Part shown: positions 1 to 6,563 of the stretch, piece by piece | Layout: every line of letters begins with the position of its first letter | Numbering within the stretch: position 1 is the first letter of the stretch | Source of the DNA: Campylobacteraceae bacterium | GTDB lineage: Bacteria > Campylobacterota > Campylobacteria > Campylobacterales > Sulfurospirillaceae | Reading direction: 5' to 3' | DNA length: 6,622 nt | NCBI GenBank assembly: GCA_019162915.1 | Contig: JAFLKZ010000120.1 | Coordinates: forward strand, 1-6,622 | The notes under the pieces: generated by a model | What the model was told of the DNA's origin: nothing | Seen by the model: only the letters and a program-made list of their open reading frames with translations | Database searches by the model: none | Program-made: the position numbers and the translations under genes

Positions 1-979
1 CGTATTTTTTACCAACTTCAGCACACTCTTCGATAGCTGATATCTGAGGAACACCTACCCCCGATACGATTCTAGTCGTACAGATACTTCCAGGTCCTAT
101 GCCTACTTTGATGCCATCAACACCTGCTTGAACCAATGCTTCAGCGGCTTCACTTGTAGCGATATTCCCAGCAATAATATCGACATTAAGATGTTTTTTA
201 ATTGCGATAACGGTATCAATGATACCTTTAGAGTGACCATGTGCAGAGTCTAAAACCAATACATCTACACCTGCTTTTACCAGTGCTTCGGCACGATCCA
301 TTTGTCCCACACCGATGGCAGCTCCAACTCTCAATCTACCATAATCGTCTTTATTCGCATTAGGATACTCTTGTCTTTTTTTCAAATCTTTAATCGTGAT
401 GAGACCTTCAAGTTTGTTATCTGCATCTACCACAGGGAGTTTTTCAACTTTATTGGTTCTAAATATCGCCTCTGCATCATCTAAGGTTGTCCCTTTTTTG
501 ACGGTAATCAAAGGCATTTTAGTCATTAACTCATCTACTTTTTTTGCATAGTCATTTTCAAATCTCAAATCTCTATTGGTTAAAATACCTATCAATGTAT
601 TGTCTTCATCAATCACAGGAACACCAGAAATGCGGTACTCTGACATAATGTCAAGTGCTTCACGAATCGTCGCTTTAGCTTTAATCGAGATAGGGTCTAT
701 GATGATACCACTCTCGCTTTTTTTAACACGTTTTATCTCTCGTACTTGAGATTCTATATCCATATTTTTATGAATGATACCAATACCACCCAAACGTGCC
801 ATCATAATGGCGGCACGATGTTCAGTCACCGTATCCATCGCCGCTGATATAAGCGGTATATTTAACGAAATATTTTTAGTCAATTGGGTTTTAACACACA
901 CTTCTTTTGGCAAAATATCTGAATATTTTGGAACTAACAACACATCCTCAAACGTTAATGCTCTTTTTCTTATCTTCAT
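1..979 (-). CDS. guaB: IMP dehydrogenase, N-terminal 326 residues (cut by left window edge)
   Basis: Inosine-5'-monophosphate dehydrogenase oxidises IMP to XMP with NAD+, the committed cytosolic step of guanine nucleotide synthesis. The protein opens MKIRKRALTFEDVLLVP, typical of bacterial GuaB. The catalytic barrel is split by two CBS domains (about residues 95-140 and 148-200). These are followed by the NAD-site stretch LDSAHGHS (243-250) and the active-site loop GPGSICTTR (295-303), in which Cys300 is the expected thioimidate-forming nucleophile. The family is about 480-490 residues long, so roughly 155 residues, including the mobile flap with its catalytic Arg-Tyr pair, lie beyond base 1. 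The ATG at 977-979 is fixed by an AAGGAG 5 nt upstream. It is the last visible gene of the ileS string, 9 nt after the gatA stop. It was missed by complete-ORF scanning because its stop codon is outside the window. Identity is essentially certain. The CBS pair is intact, so it is not the CBS-less form. Confidence 0.97.
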   Translation of the reverse strand, partial: MKIRKRALTFEDVLLVPKYSDILPKEVCVKTQLTKNISLNIPLISAAMDTVTEHRAAIMMARLGGIGIIHKNMDIESQVREIKRVKKSESGIIIDPISIKAKATIREALDIMSEYRISGVPVIDEDNTLIGILTNRDLRFENDYAKKVDELMTKMPLITVKKGTTLDDAEAIFRTNKVEKLPVVDADNKLEGLITIKDLKKRQEYPNANKDDYGRLRVGAAIGVGQMDRAEALVKAGVDVLVLDSAHGHSKGIIDTVIAIKKHLNVDIIAGNIATSEAAEALVQAGVDGIKVGIGPGSICTTRIVSGVGVPQISAIEECAEVGKKY

Positions 980-984
980 TCCTG

Positions 985-990
985 CTCCTT
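985..990 (-). promoter_or_regulatory. Shine-Dalgarno of guaB overlapping the gatA stop codon
   Basis: On the minus strand the sequence reads TAAGGAG: the gatA stop TAA (991-989) shares its two A bases with a perfect AAGGAG, followed by a 5-nt spacer and the guaB ATG. A ribosome ending gatA therefore finishes on the guaB initiation site, which suggests translational coupling and supports the chosen guaB start. Confidence 0.85.
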
Positions 991-2347
991 AAACTTTGAG
1001 TTCGCGCTCTAAACTAAGTGCGCCATTGAGCAACTCTTGCTCACCGTAAGCTCTACCTATCAATTGTCCTCCCACTGGAAGACCTTTTTTATCAAATCCT
1101 ATTGGCACGGAAATACCAGGAAGTCCTGCAAGATTAAGTGAAATAGTATAAATATCACTCAAATACATCTCTAACGGATCTGCTTTACTCCCAAACTCAA
1201 ACGCTGTCGTTGGCGTAACGGGTGTAAAAATCAAATCTGCTTCTTTAAAAATCGCCTCATATTGCGCTTTGATAAAGTGTCTTGCCTTTTGCGCTTTGAT
1301 GTAATACGCATCGTAATATCCACTACTCAAAACAAACGTCCCCAAAAGGATTCTACGCTTCACTTCTTCACCAAAACCTAAACTTCTACTTTGAATAAAC
1401 ATCTCTTTAAGATTTTCACTAGGTGCCCTATTTCCATATCTAACGCCATCATAACGGCTGAGATTGGCACTCGCTTCTGCCGTGGCGATAACATAATAGG
1501 TCGCAATATCATATTTTGAATTGATAAAATTGCGATATATGATTTTATGTCCCGCTTTTTCCAATGCACTAATCGCTTCAACCATTCTCTCTCTCACCTC
1601 AGCACTCGCTTCATTGAGATAGTTTTCGATGACCGCAATCGTCATCTTTTGGTCTGGATTGAGTTTATCAGAAACCTTTACATGTACTAAATTAGCACTC
1701 GTAGAATCTTTACTTTCATGTCCCGCAATGATGTCATACAAAATGGCAGCATCTTCGACGTTTTGCGTAATCGGTCCAATCTGGTCAAGTGAACTTGAAT
1801 AAGCCCCCAGACCGTATCTACTTACTTTTCCATAAGTCGGTTTCAGTCCAACACATCCACAAAATGCCGCAGGTTGACGGATACTGCCACCCGTATCACT
1901 TCCAAGTGCTGCAATAGCAATGCCACCAGCAACTGCTGCTGCACTTCCGCCACTACTTCCACCTGGAACACATTTTGGGTTATGCGGGTTGAGTGTTCTG
2001 CCGTAAAACGAAGACTCCGTAGAACTTCCCATCGCAAATTCATCCATATTGGTGCGACCAAAAGGAGAAAGACCACTGAGTAACATATTGTTGATAACGG
2101 TCGCGTTGTAAGGAGCAATGTAACCTTGAAGAATGTTAGAACCTGATGTTACTTCCCAACCATTAACTTGAATGTTATCTTTAACCGCGATAGGAATTCC
2201 CTCGCCGTACTCACTTAAAGGTTTACATGTAAGCTGTTCAACGTAAGCACCCAAGCTCTTTTTTGCTTCAATTTTTTGTTTTATTTCTTCTCTAAGCTCG
2301 ACTATTTCTTCTTTTGGGAGCGTCAATGCTTCTTTTAAGGTAACCAC
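989..2347 (-). CDS. gatA: Glu-tRNA(Gln)/Asp-tRNA(Asn) amidotransferase subunit A
   Basis: GatA is the glutaminase subunit of the GatCAB complex. It frees ammonia from glutamine so that GatB can convert misacylated Glu-tRNA(Gln) or Asp-tRNA(Asn) to Gln- or Asn-tRNA. The 452-residue protein is an amidase-signature enzyme with a complete Ser-cisSer-Lys triad: Lys56 in AVKDN, Ser131 in PGGSSGGSAAA, and nucleophile Ser155 in SDTGGSIRQPA. The 24- and 99-residue spacings from Ser155 match those I recall for Staphylococcus aureus GatA (Lys79, Ser154, Ser178). It is somewhat shorter than the common 480-490 residues, mostly at the N terminus, which I recall as normal in Campylobacter. The start is GTG, chosen because an AAGGAG lies 5 nt upstream; the next in-frame methionine (101) would delete Lys56. 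The GTG shares its first G with the TAG stop of the small upstream ORF. gatB and gatC are not adjacent, so the complex is encoded at dispersed loci. Confidence 0.96.
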   Translation of the reverse strand: MVTLKEALTLPKEEIVELREEIKQKIEAKKSLGAYVEQLTCKPLSEYGEGIPIAVKDNIQVNGWEVTSGSNILQGYIAPYNATVINNMLLSGLSPFGRTNMDEFAMGSSTESSFYGRTLNPHNPKCVPGGSSGGSAAAVAGGIAIAALGSDTGGSIRQPAAFCGCVGLKPTYGKVSRYGLGAYSSSLDQIGPITQNVEDAAILYDIIAGHESKDSTSANLVHVKVSDKLNPDQKMTIAVIENYLNEASAEVRERMVEAISALEKAGHKIIYRNFINSKYDIATYYVIATAEASANLSRYDGVRYGNRAPSENLKEMFIQSRSLGFGEEVKRRILLGTFVLSSGYYDAYYIKAQKARHFIKAQYEAIFKEADLIFTPVTPTTAFEFGSKADPLEMYLSDIYTISLNLAGLPGISVPIGFDKKGLPVGGQLIGRAYGEQELLNGALSLERELKV

Positions 2348-2469
2348 TACTTCTCCTTATTAATCGTTTTTAATTTAACAAGATAAATACACACAGCTAT
2401 CACGGCAAAAACCATGCCAACCGTGGTAAATATAAAGCTAAGCTCTATCGGGGCACTTAAATTAAACAT
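2347..2469 (-). CDS. 40-residue single-pass membrane protein between ileS and gatA, function unknown
   Basis: I do not recognise a function. The ORF starts with ATG at 2469-2467 and ends with TAG at 2349-2347. It begins MFNLSAPIELSF, runs through one strongly hydrophobic stretch (about residues 8-31, including TTVGMVFAVIAVCIYLV) and finishes with a lysine-rich tail (KLKTINKEK). It is probably a one-helix inner-membrane protein with the basic C terminus in the cytoplasm by the positive-inside rule. There is no cleavable signal-peptide site. It overlaps the ileS end by 8 nt and the gatA start by 1 nt, so it uses nearly all the space between the two. Only a weak AAAGAAG precedes it, so initiation may depend on ribosomes finishing ileS. 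I recall a similarly small unannotated gene at this place in Campylobacter jejuni (Cj1060c), but this was not checked. It could alternatively be a mere coupling leader for gatA. The hydrophobic composition and fit argue for a real gene. Confidence 0.78.
   Translation of the reverse strand: MFNLSAPIELSFIFTTVGMVFAVIAVCIYLVKLKTINKEK
2353..2358 (-). promoter_or_regulatory. Shine-Dalgarno that fixes the GTG start of gatA
   Basis: Minus-strand AAGGAG sits 5 nt before the GTG at 2347-2345. The same six bases are codons 38-39 (Lys-Glu) of the 40-residue ORF upstream, so the gatA ribosome-binding site is embedded in the end of that gene. This decides the non-ATG start and suggests that translation of the small ORF and gatA is coupled. 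Confidence 0.85.
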
Positions 2470-5224
2470 TGAGTGCTTCTTTACATCTGTGGCATAATTC
2501 TTCTTCGCTTTTTGCTCTATATTTCCAACAACGTGGGCATTTGCATTTGGCAGCTTTCAGGATACTAAACATATCTTCGCCTACTTTAAAGATACCCAAT
2601 TCACCAGCTTCATCATGATTTATCACTTTACTCACCGTAAACCAATCTTCCGCATCGACTTTACTCAATGCGTTTATTTTATCAGATGTTGTTTGAAGCA
2701 CTAACTCTAAAGTTGACTTGATAATCTTCTCTTTTTTAAGTCCATCCACAATCTCAAAAAATTTCTCTCTCGTTTCCATCATGTAGGCTTCATCAAAATC
2801 TACCGTAATGGAGGGAAGTGGGGCATACACAAGGTCAAAAACATCGGTGTATCCATTTTTCAAAATTGGCGGTGCGTATTCCATGATTTCATCAATAGTA
2901 TGGGTTAACGCTGGTGCCATTAACGCCATCAAACGTCCTGCTATCAATGCCATCGCACTTTGTGAAGAAAGTCTTAACGCATCACTTTTAGCATTACAGT
3001 ACAATCTGTCTTTAGAAATATCAAGGTAAATACCGCTTAACTCAACAGTAATAAAATGGCTTAAAAGTGAAAATCCTTTTGAAAAGTCATACTCTCTAAA
3101 GTACGCTTCGGCTTCATCAAAAACACCTTTGGCATGGGAGAGTATCCACTTATCCAAAACGCCCATCTCTTCATATGGCATAATTTGTTCTAAATCATTA
3201 CAGTTAGCCAACAAAAATCTAAAGGTATTTCTAATTTTTCGGTACTGCTCACTAATCTGTTTAAGAATATTCTCACTGATTTTTAAATCAGTTGTATATT
3301 CGCTCATTCCAACCCAAAGGCGTAAAATCTCAACACCATGTTGTTTAGCGATATCGGTAGGAGAGACAACATTGCCTTTTGACTTACTCATCTTCTCACC
3401 CTTCTCATCGACCGTAAAGCCATGAGTAAGGATTTTACTATAAGGAGCAATACCGTTGATTGCAGTGCTCACTAAAAGTGAACTCTGGAACCAACCACGA
3501 TGCTGGTCACTTCCCTCTAAATACATCGTCGCTGGATAATCACCTGAATCATATTCAGGAGACTGTAAAACAGCTTTCCAAGTACTGCCACTATCAAACC
3601 AAACATCAAGGATATCCATGACTTTGTCAAGATTTTCTGGGTTATAGCCACTGTTTTCACAGAGTAAATCTTTAATTTCTAAATCCCACCAAGCATCGGC
3701 ACCTTTTTCTTCAAAAATAGCAGCAATATGTTCTACGACTTTGGTATCAAAAATCGGTTTCCCCGTACTCTTATCTCTAAAAAATGCGATAGGAACACCC
3801 CAGTCTCGCTGACGTGAGATACACCAATCTGGTCTATTTTCTACCATAGAGCCCAAACGATTGACACCCGATTTTGGATAAAAACGCACTTTTCCTATCT
3901 CATCCATCGCCATTTTACGAAGACTTTCTCGTCCGCCAATCGCTTCATCCATCGCCACAAACCATTGTCTTGTTGCGCGATAAATAACAGGCTGATGCGT
4001 TCTCCAACAAAATGGATACGAGTGGGTAAACTTGCTGCATTTAAGCAACCTCTCACCTAAAAGTTCTAAAATTCTCTCGTTACATTTAAAAATATGTTCC
4101 CCAACAAATGTCTCTGGATTAGGTAAAAGTCCAAGTCCCACGACAGTTTCATCAAAACATCCTCGCTCATCAACTGGCATAACCACTTCAAGACCATACT
4201 TAAGTCCCACTTTGTAATCATCATCGCCATGTCCTGGAGCCGTATGAACACATCCACTACCGCCATCCATCGTTACATGCTCACCTAAAATAAGTCTTGA
4301 ATTTCGTCCGTTTAAAGGGTTGAGCGCAAAGCTGTTTTCCAGTACTTTAGCACTAAATATTTTTTTGATTTCACCTTTGATAACGCCCTGCTCCAAAAGC
4401 TTACCATGTAAAGCACGCGCTACGATATAGCCGTCTTCACTCAAGACATATTCTTCTTCAGGATTAAACGAAATAGCGACATTAGCAGGTAATGTCCAAG
4501 GCGTTGTTGTCCAGATAATCACACTTGCATCTTCACTGATGTCAAGTTTTTCTTTCGCTTCCACGCTCAGTGCGAATGCTACAAAAATGGAGTAATCTTC
4601 TTTATCCTCATACTCAACTTCAGCTTCAGCTAGTGCACTCCTAGCAGCCCATGACCAAAAAACAGGCTTACTGCGTTCAACCAAAAGACCACGATCTGCC
4701 ACACCACAAAGAGCACGATAGATGTCTGCTTCAAACTTAAACTTCATGGTCATATAAGGATTTTCCCAATCACCTAAAACACCTAAAGATTTAAACTCGT
4801 CTCTTTGAATATCGATAAATTTGCGCGCATGTTCACGACACATCTCTCTAATTTTACTCTTAGGAAGTGTATCTTTTTTCTCTTTTCCAATATTTTTTTC
4901 CACTTGTTGTTCAATTGGCAATCCATGACAATCCCAACCTGGAACATAACGTACTTTTTCACCAAAAAAGTAGTGTGTTTTCACAATAATATCTTTTAAA
5001 ATTTTATTCAGTGCGTGACCTATGTGAATATGCCCATTGGCATAAGGAGGACCATCATGTAAAATAAAACTTTTGGTAACACCTTCTCGATTTTTAATCA
5101 TTTTGGCATAAGCACTGTCTTCTTTTGAAAACCATTTAGCATAACGTACAGGCTCATTTTGTGGTAGATTGCCTCTCATAGGGAAATCGGTCTGAGGAAG
5201 CAACAGGGTATCTTTATAATCCAT
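2462..5224 (-). CDS. ileS: Isoleucyl-tRNA synthetase, bacterial (IleS1) type with C-terminal zinc finger
   Basis: This cytosolic class I synthetase charges tRNA(Ile) with isoleucine and edits misactivated valine. I place the start at the ATG at 5222-5224, giving 920 residues (MDYKDTLLLP...). An AAGGAG lies 8 nt upstream, and the family starts here. An in-frame ATG at 5284 would add 20 unrelated residues. Motifs in order: DGPPYANGH (57-65) and the HIGH signature (67-70); GWDCHGLP (96-103); the CP1 editing domain with the threonine-rich WTTTPWTLPAN (238-248) and GSGCVHTAPGHGDDDY (322-337); EGSDQHRGW (570-578); and KMSKS (611-615). A helical anticodon-binding domain follows (about 680-840), then a C-terminal zinc finger with Cys896, Cys899, Cys911 and Cys914. 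The zinc finger and overall layout indicate the common bacterial form, not the eukaryote-like, mupirocin-resistant IleS2. It is first in the minus-strand string; its last 8 nt overlap the small membrane ORF. No truncation or missing catalytic motif is seen. Confidence 0.97.
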   Translation of the reverse strand: MDYKDTLLLPQTDFPMRGNLPQNEPVRYAKWFSKEDSAYAKMIKNREGVTKSFILHDGPPYANGHIHIGHALNKILKDIIVKTHYFFGEKVRYVPGWDCHGLPIEQQVEKNIGKEKKDTLPKSKIREMCREHARKFIDIQRDEFKSLGVLGDWENPYMTMKFKFEADIYRALCGVADRGLLVERSKPVFWSWAARSALAEAEVEYEDKEDYSIFVAFALSVEAKEKLDISEDASVIIWTTTPWTLPANVAISFNPEEEYVLSEDGYIVARALHGKLLEQGVIKGEIKKIFSAKVLENSFALNPLNGRNSRLILGEHVTMDGGSGCVHTAPGHGDDDYKVGLKYGLEVVMPVDERGCFDETVVGLGLLPNPETFVGEHIFKCNERILELLGERLLKCSKFTHSYPFCWRTHQPVIYRATRQWFVAMDEAIGGRESLRKMAMDEIGKVRFYPKSGVNRLGSMVENRPDWCISRQRDWGVPIAFFRDKSTGKPIFDTKVVEHIAAIFEEKGADAWWDLEIKDLLCENSGYNPENLDKVMDILDVWFDSGSTWKAVLQSPEYDSGDYPATMYLEGSDQHRGWFQSSLLVSTAINGIAPYSKILTHGFTVDEKGEKMSKSKGNVVSPTDIAKQHGVEILRLWVGMSEYTTDLKISENILKQISEQYRKIRNTFRFLLANCNDLEQIMPYEEMGVLDKWILSHAKGVFDEAEAYFREYDFSKGFSLLSHFITVELSGIYLDISKDRLYCNAKSDALRLSSQSAMALIAGRLMALMAPALTHTIDEIMEYAPPILKNGYTDVFDLVYAPLPSITVDFDEAYMMETREKFFEIVDGLKKEKIIKSTLELVLQTTSDKINALSKVDAEDWFTVSKVINHDEAGELGIFKVGEDMFSILKAAKCKCPRCWKYRAKSEEELCHRCKEALNV

Positions 5225-5232
5225 TAATATAT

Positions 5233-5238
5233 CTCCTT
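5233..5238 (-). promoter_or_regulatory. Shine-Dalgarno of ileS, decides start at 5224
   Basis: Minus-strand AAGGAG lies 8 nt before the ATG at 5224-5222, whereas no comparable site serves the longer in-frame ATG at 5284. It therefore supports the 920-residue form of IleRS. Confidence 0.85.
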
Positions 5239-5246
5239 GGAAGCTA

Positions 5247-5268
5247 GGCATTTCATCATATAAAAGCC
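5247..5268 (-). repeat. Second inverted repeat overlapping the ileS candidate -10
   Basis: Arms GGC-A-TTT (5247-5253) and AAA-A-GCC (5262-5268) pair with one mismatched position around an 8-nt loop containing the candidate -10. The GCC at 5266-5268 is shared with the neighbouring GCCTC/GAGGC repeat, so the two hairpins cannot form together. This is seen directly; any regulatory role is speculative. Confidence 0.35.
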
Positions 5269-5284
5269 TCTTAAAATGAGGCAA
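5255..5284 (-). promoter_or_regulatory. Candidate sigma-70 promoter for the ileS string
   Basis: On the minus strand, TTGCCT (5284-5279) and TATGAT (5260-5255, five of six matches to consensus) are separated by 18 nt. Transcription would start near 5248 and leave a leader of about 25 nt before ileS. The -35 matches only four of six bases, and the element coincides with two inverted repeats, so this is a candidate from inspection. A weaker second pair, TTGACT (5326-5321) and TAAATA (5304-5299), lies upstream and could give a longer leader. Confidence 0.5.
5266..5282 (-). repeat. Inverted repeat GCCTC/GAGGC upstream of ileS
   Basis: The arms GCCTC (5266-5270) and GAGGC (5278-5282) are perfect complements around a 7-nt A/T loop. 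On the minus strand the right arm is followed by TTTT, so RNA made from a more distal promoter would form a small terminator-like hairpin before ileS. As DNA, it overlaps the candidate -35 and could equally be an operator. The role is unknown. Confidence 0.5.
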
Positions 5285-5328
5285 GTTTATCTAAAATGTA
5301 TTTAAGAAGCACTTACGCACAGTCAAGA

Positions 5329-5337
5329 TGCTATAAT
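5329..5337 (+). promoter_or_regulatory. Extended -10 promoter element (TGCTATAAT) firing toward the cinA-type gene
   Basis: The bases read TGCTATAAT, a perfect -10 hexamer with the TGN extension that can compensate for a poor -35; no good -35 is seen 17 nt upstream. It is embedded in an 11-base palindrome (GCTATAATAGC, 5330-5340). Transcription would start at about 5343-5345 in the GGG run, giving either a leader of about 115 nt for the gene at 5458 or a separate short RNA. Confidence 0.65.
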
Positions 5338-5342
5338 AGCGC

Positions 5343-5430
5343 GGGACTTTTACCATAAGTCTTCTGCCAATACCCTTGGCAAGCTTTAGTGCCCCAGTGG
5401 CTAACGCAGTCAAAAGAGCTTTGTTTTTTT
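5343..5430 (+). ncRNA. Candidate structured leader or small RNA of about 88 nt upstream of the cinA-type gene
   Basis: Downstream of the extended -10 there is a run of short hairpins. GACTT/AAGTC (5345-5349 with 5357-5361) can be extended by two G-U pairs. TGCCAA/TTGGCA (5365-5370 with 5376-5381) has a 5-nt loop. A GCC/GGC stem (5391-5393 with 5399-5401) can be extended across a 2-nt bulge by TTA/TAA. The stretch ends in a T7 run (5424-5430). I do not recognise the family: it lacks the GGAAG/AGCA loop of signal recognition particle RNA and is not a tRNA. The alternatives are a free small RNA ending at the T run or a cis-acting 5' leader. The hairpins are visible; transcription is inferred. 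Confidence 0.35.
5411..5430 (+). terminator. Weak terminator-like hairpin with T7 tract
   Basis: CAAA (5411-5414) pairs with TTTG (5420-5423) and is followed directly by seven T. The stem is short and A/T-rich, so it is weak as an intrinsic terminator. An overlapping alternative stem, GTCAAAA (5409-5415) with TTTTGAC (5427-5433), would bury the T tract. The two forms exclude one another. Confidence 0.3.
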
Positions 5431-5457
5431 GACGTATCAAAATAAAAAAGGTTACTT

Positions 5458-6555
5458 ATGAAAAGCGCACTTGTGGTGGTTGGAAAATCGCTCAGACACA
5501 ATCTACCATTTTTACAATACATTCATTCCACCATTACTCAACATATCAATCTCCCTGATCAAACCATCTACATCGATAAAAATGATAAAGACCTCTTTTT
5601 TGTCTTAGAAGAAGCCATTTCTCATGCTGATGAAATTATTATTGCGACATCAAATGACAGTTTTAACCTTATCAATAAAGTCGTTGCAACTTTAGGAGAA
5701 GACTCTTTAGAGCTCAAAATGGACATGCTGATACCTTCTAATGCAACATTCTTTGAAGAAAATAGTTATTTATTGCAAAGAGATAAAAAACTTATCAATG
5801 TCATCAAAGCTGTTGAAAATAAAAAACTTCCGCATATCCTTATCAACAATGAAAATACTTCAACTCTTTTTTCGATTATCGATATAGATGAAGACTCTCT
5901 TCGCATTTTACTGGAGCCACTTGCCCAAAACTATGAGATTAAAATTACACCTACCACCATTGTAGATGGCTGGATTACCGTAGAAGCTATCTCTAATAAG
6001 TATGGCAACTTAGATAGTTTTCTTAAATCAGTCAAAACACTTTTACCGCAAAAAGTGATTGACCATCCAGATGTCACCGCACATATCGCTCTTTGCCTTG
6101 AGGAGCACCACAAGACATTAAGTACAGCAGAGAGTTGCACAGGAGGTTTGATCGCTTCTATGCTTACCAAGCAAGCAGGTGTGTCCGCTGTTTTTAAAGG
6201 TGGACTTGTTACCTATTCAAATGACATCAAAGAATCATGGCTTGGTGTTAGTTCCGATACCTTAGAAAACTTTGGAGCAGTGAGTGAACTCTGTGTTCGA
6301 GAGATGTTAGAAGGTGTTTTAAATGCAAGTTTGTCTGATTTTGCAGTAGCAACCAGTGGCATTGCAGGACCAAGTGGAGGAAGTATTGAAAAACCAGTCG
6401 GTACCGTTTTTATAGGTGCAAGAGCAAAAGAAGGAGAAATTATTATTGAGAGACTCCTACTACAAGGGGATCGAGGATACATACAAAGCCAAAGTGCCTA
6501 TCATGCTTTGAAGCTACTTTTACGTGTTGGAAAAGATGTTTTTCTTAAAAATTAA
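5458..6555 (+). CDS. CinA-family protein: degenerate MoaB-like N-terminal half plus intact nicotinamide-nucleotide amidase (PncC) domain
   Basis: The C-terminal domain (about 205-358) is a PncC/CinA-C amidase, a family that converts NMN to nicotinate mononucleotide and ammonia in NAD salvage. Visible motifs are TAESCTGG (223-230), FKGGLVTYSN (246-255) with Lys258, and SGIAGPSGGSIEKPVG (300-315). A middle segment (about 148-200) resembles the linker domain of full-length CinA. The N-terminal 130 residues align in outline with the MoaB-like pyrophosphatase domain, but the usual GxE(L/I)L entry reads VGKSLRHN (8-15) and the nucleotide-binding GGxGPT is replaced by ATSNDSF (63-69). The whole protein is 365 residues against the usual 400-430. 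I infer that the first half has lost pyrophosphatase activity. The ATG has AAAGG 6 nt upstream. The gene stands alone, divergent from ileS. Amidase identity is strong; a competence role, implied by the old CinA name, is not supported here. Confidence 0.92.
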   Translation: MKSALVVVGKSLRHNLPFLQYIHSTITQHINLPDQTIYIDKNDKDLFFVLEEAISHADEIIIATSNDSFNLINKVVATLGEDSLELKMDMLIPSNATFFEENSYLLQRDKKLINVIKAVENKKLPHILINNENTSTLFSIIDIDEDSLRILLEPLAQNYEIKITPTTIVDGWITVEAISNKYGNLDSFLKSVKTLLPQKVIDHPDVTAHIALCLEEHHKTLSTAESCTGGLIASMLTKQAGVSAVFKGGLVTYSNDIKESWLGVSSDTLENFGAVSELCVREMLEGVLNASLSDFAVATSGIAGPSGGSIEKPVGTVFIGARAKEGEIIIERLLLQGDRGYIQSQSAYHALKLLLRVGKDVFLKN

Positions 6556-6563
6556 AAATTATC

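Noticed and set aside
1843..2118. 91-residue minus-strand ORF and a 69-residue plus-strand ORF inside gatA
   Set aside because: Both are alternative-frame shadows over the conserved amidase-signature region, with low-complexity or serine/threonine/valine-rich translations and no plausible initiation signals.
5225..5284. In-frame upstream extension of ileS to an ATG at 5284, adding 20 residues
   Set aside because: The internal ATG at 5224 has a perfect AAGGAG at good spacing and gives the family-typical N terminus MDYKDTLLLP. The extra residues look random and run through the candidate promoter and inverted repeats.
5225..5345. T-box or other known tRNA-sensing leader for ileS
   Set aside because: The region is too short and lacks the T-box sequence, a specifier stem and a strong terminator. 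T-boxes belong mainly to Gram-positive bacteria.
5338..5430. Signal recognition particle RNA, tRNA or NAD+ riboswitch in the cinA leader
   Set aside because: The conserved SRP loop motif is absent, no cloverleaf with a T-loop can be drawn, and I see no match to the NAD+ riboswitch consensus I know. It is left as an unidentified candidate.
5331..5522. 63-residue minus-strand ORF across the divergent intergenic region and the start of the CinA-type gene
   Set aside because: It runs antisense into the well-supported CinA-family coding start, has no recognisable domain, and covers the candidate plus-strand RNA. A chance ORF is the simpler explanation.
5931..6482. 79- and 89-residue minus-strand ORFs inside the CinA-family gene
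   Set aside because: They are antisense to the conserved PncC motifs and have no start signals or domain features of their own.
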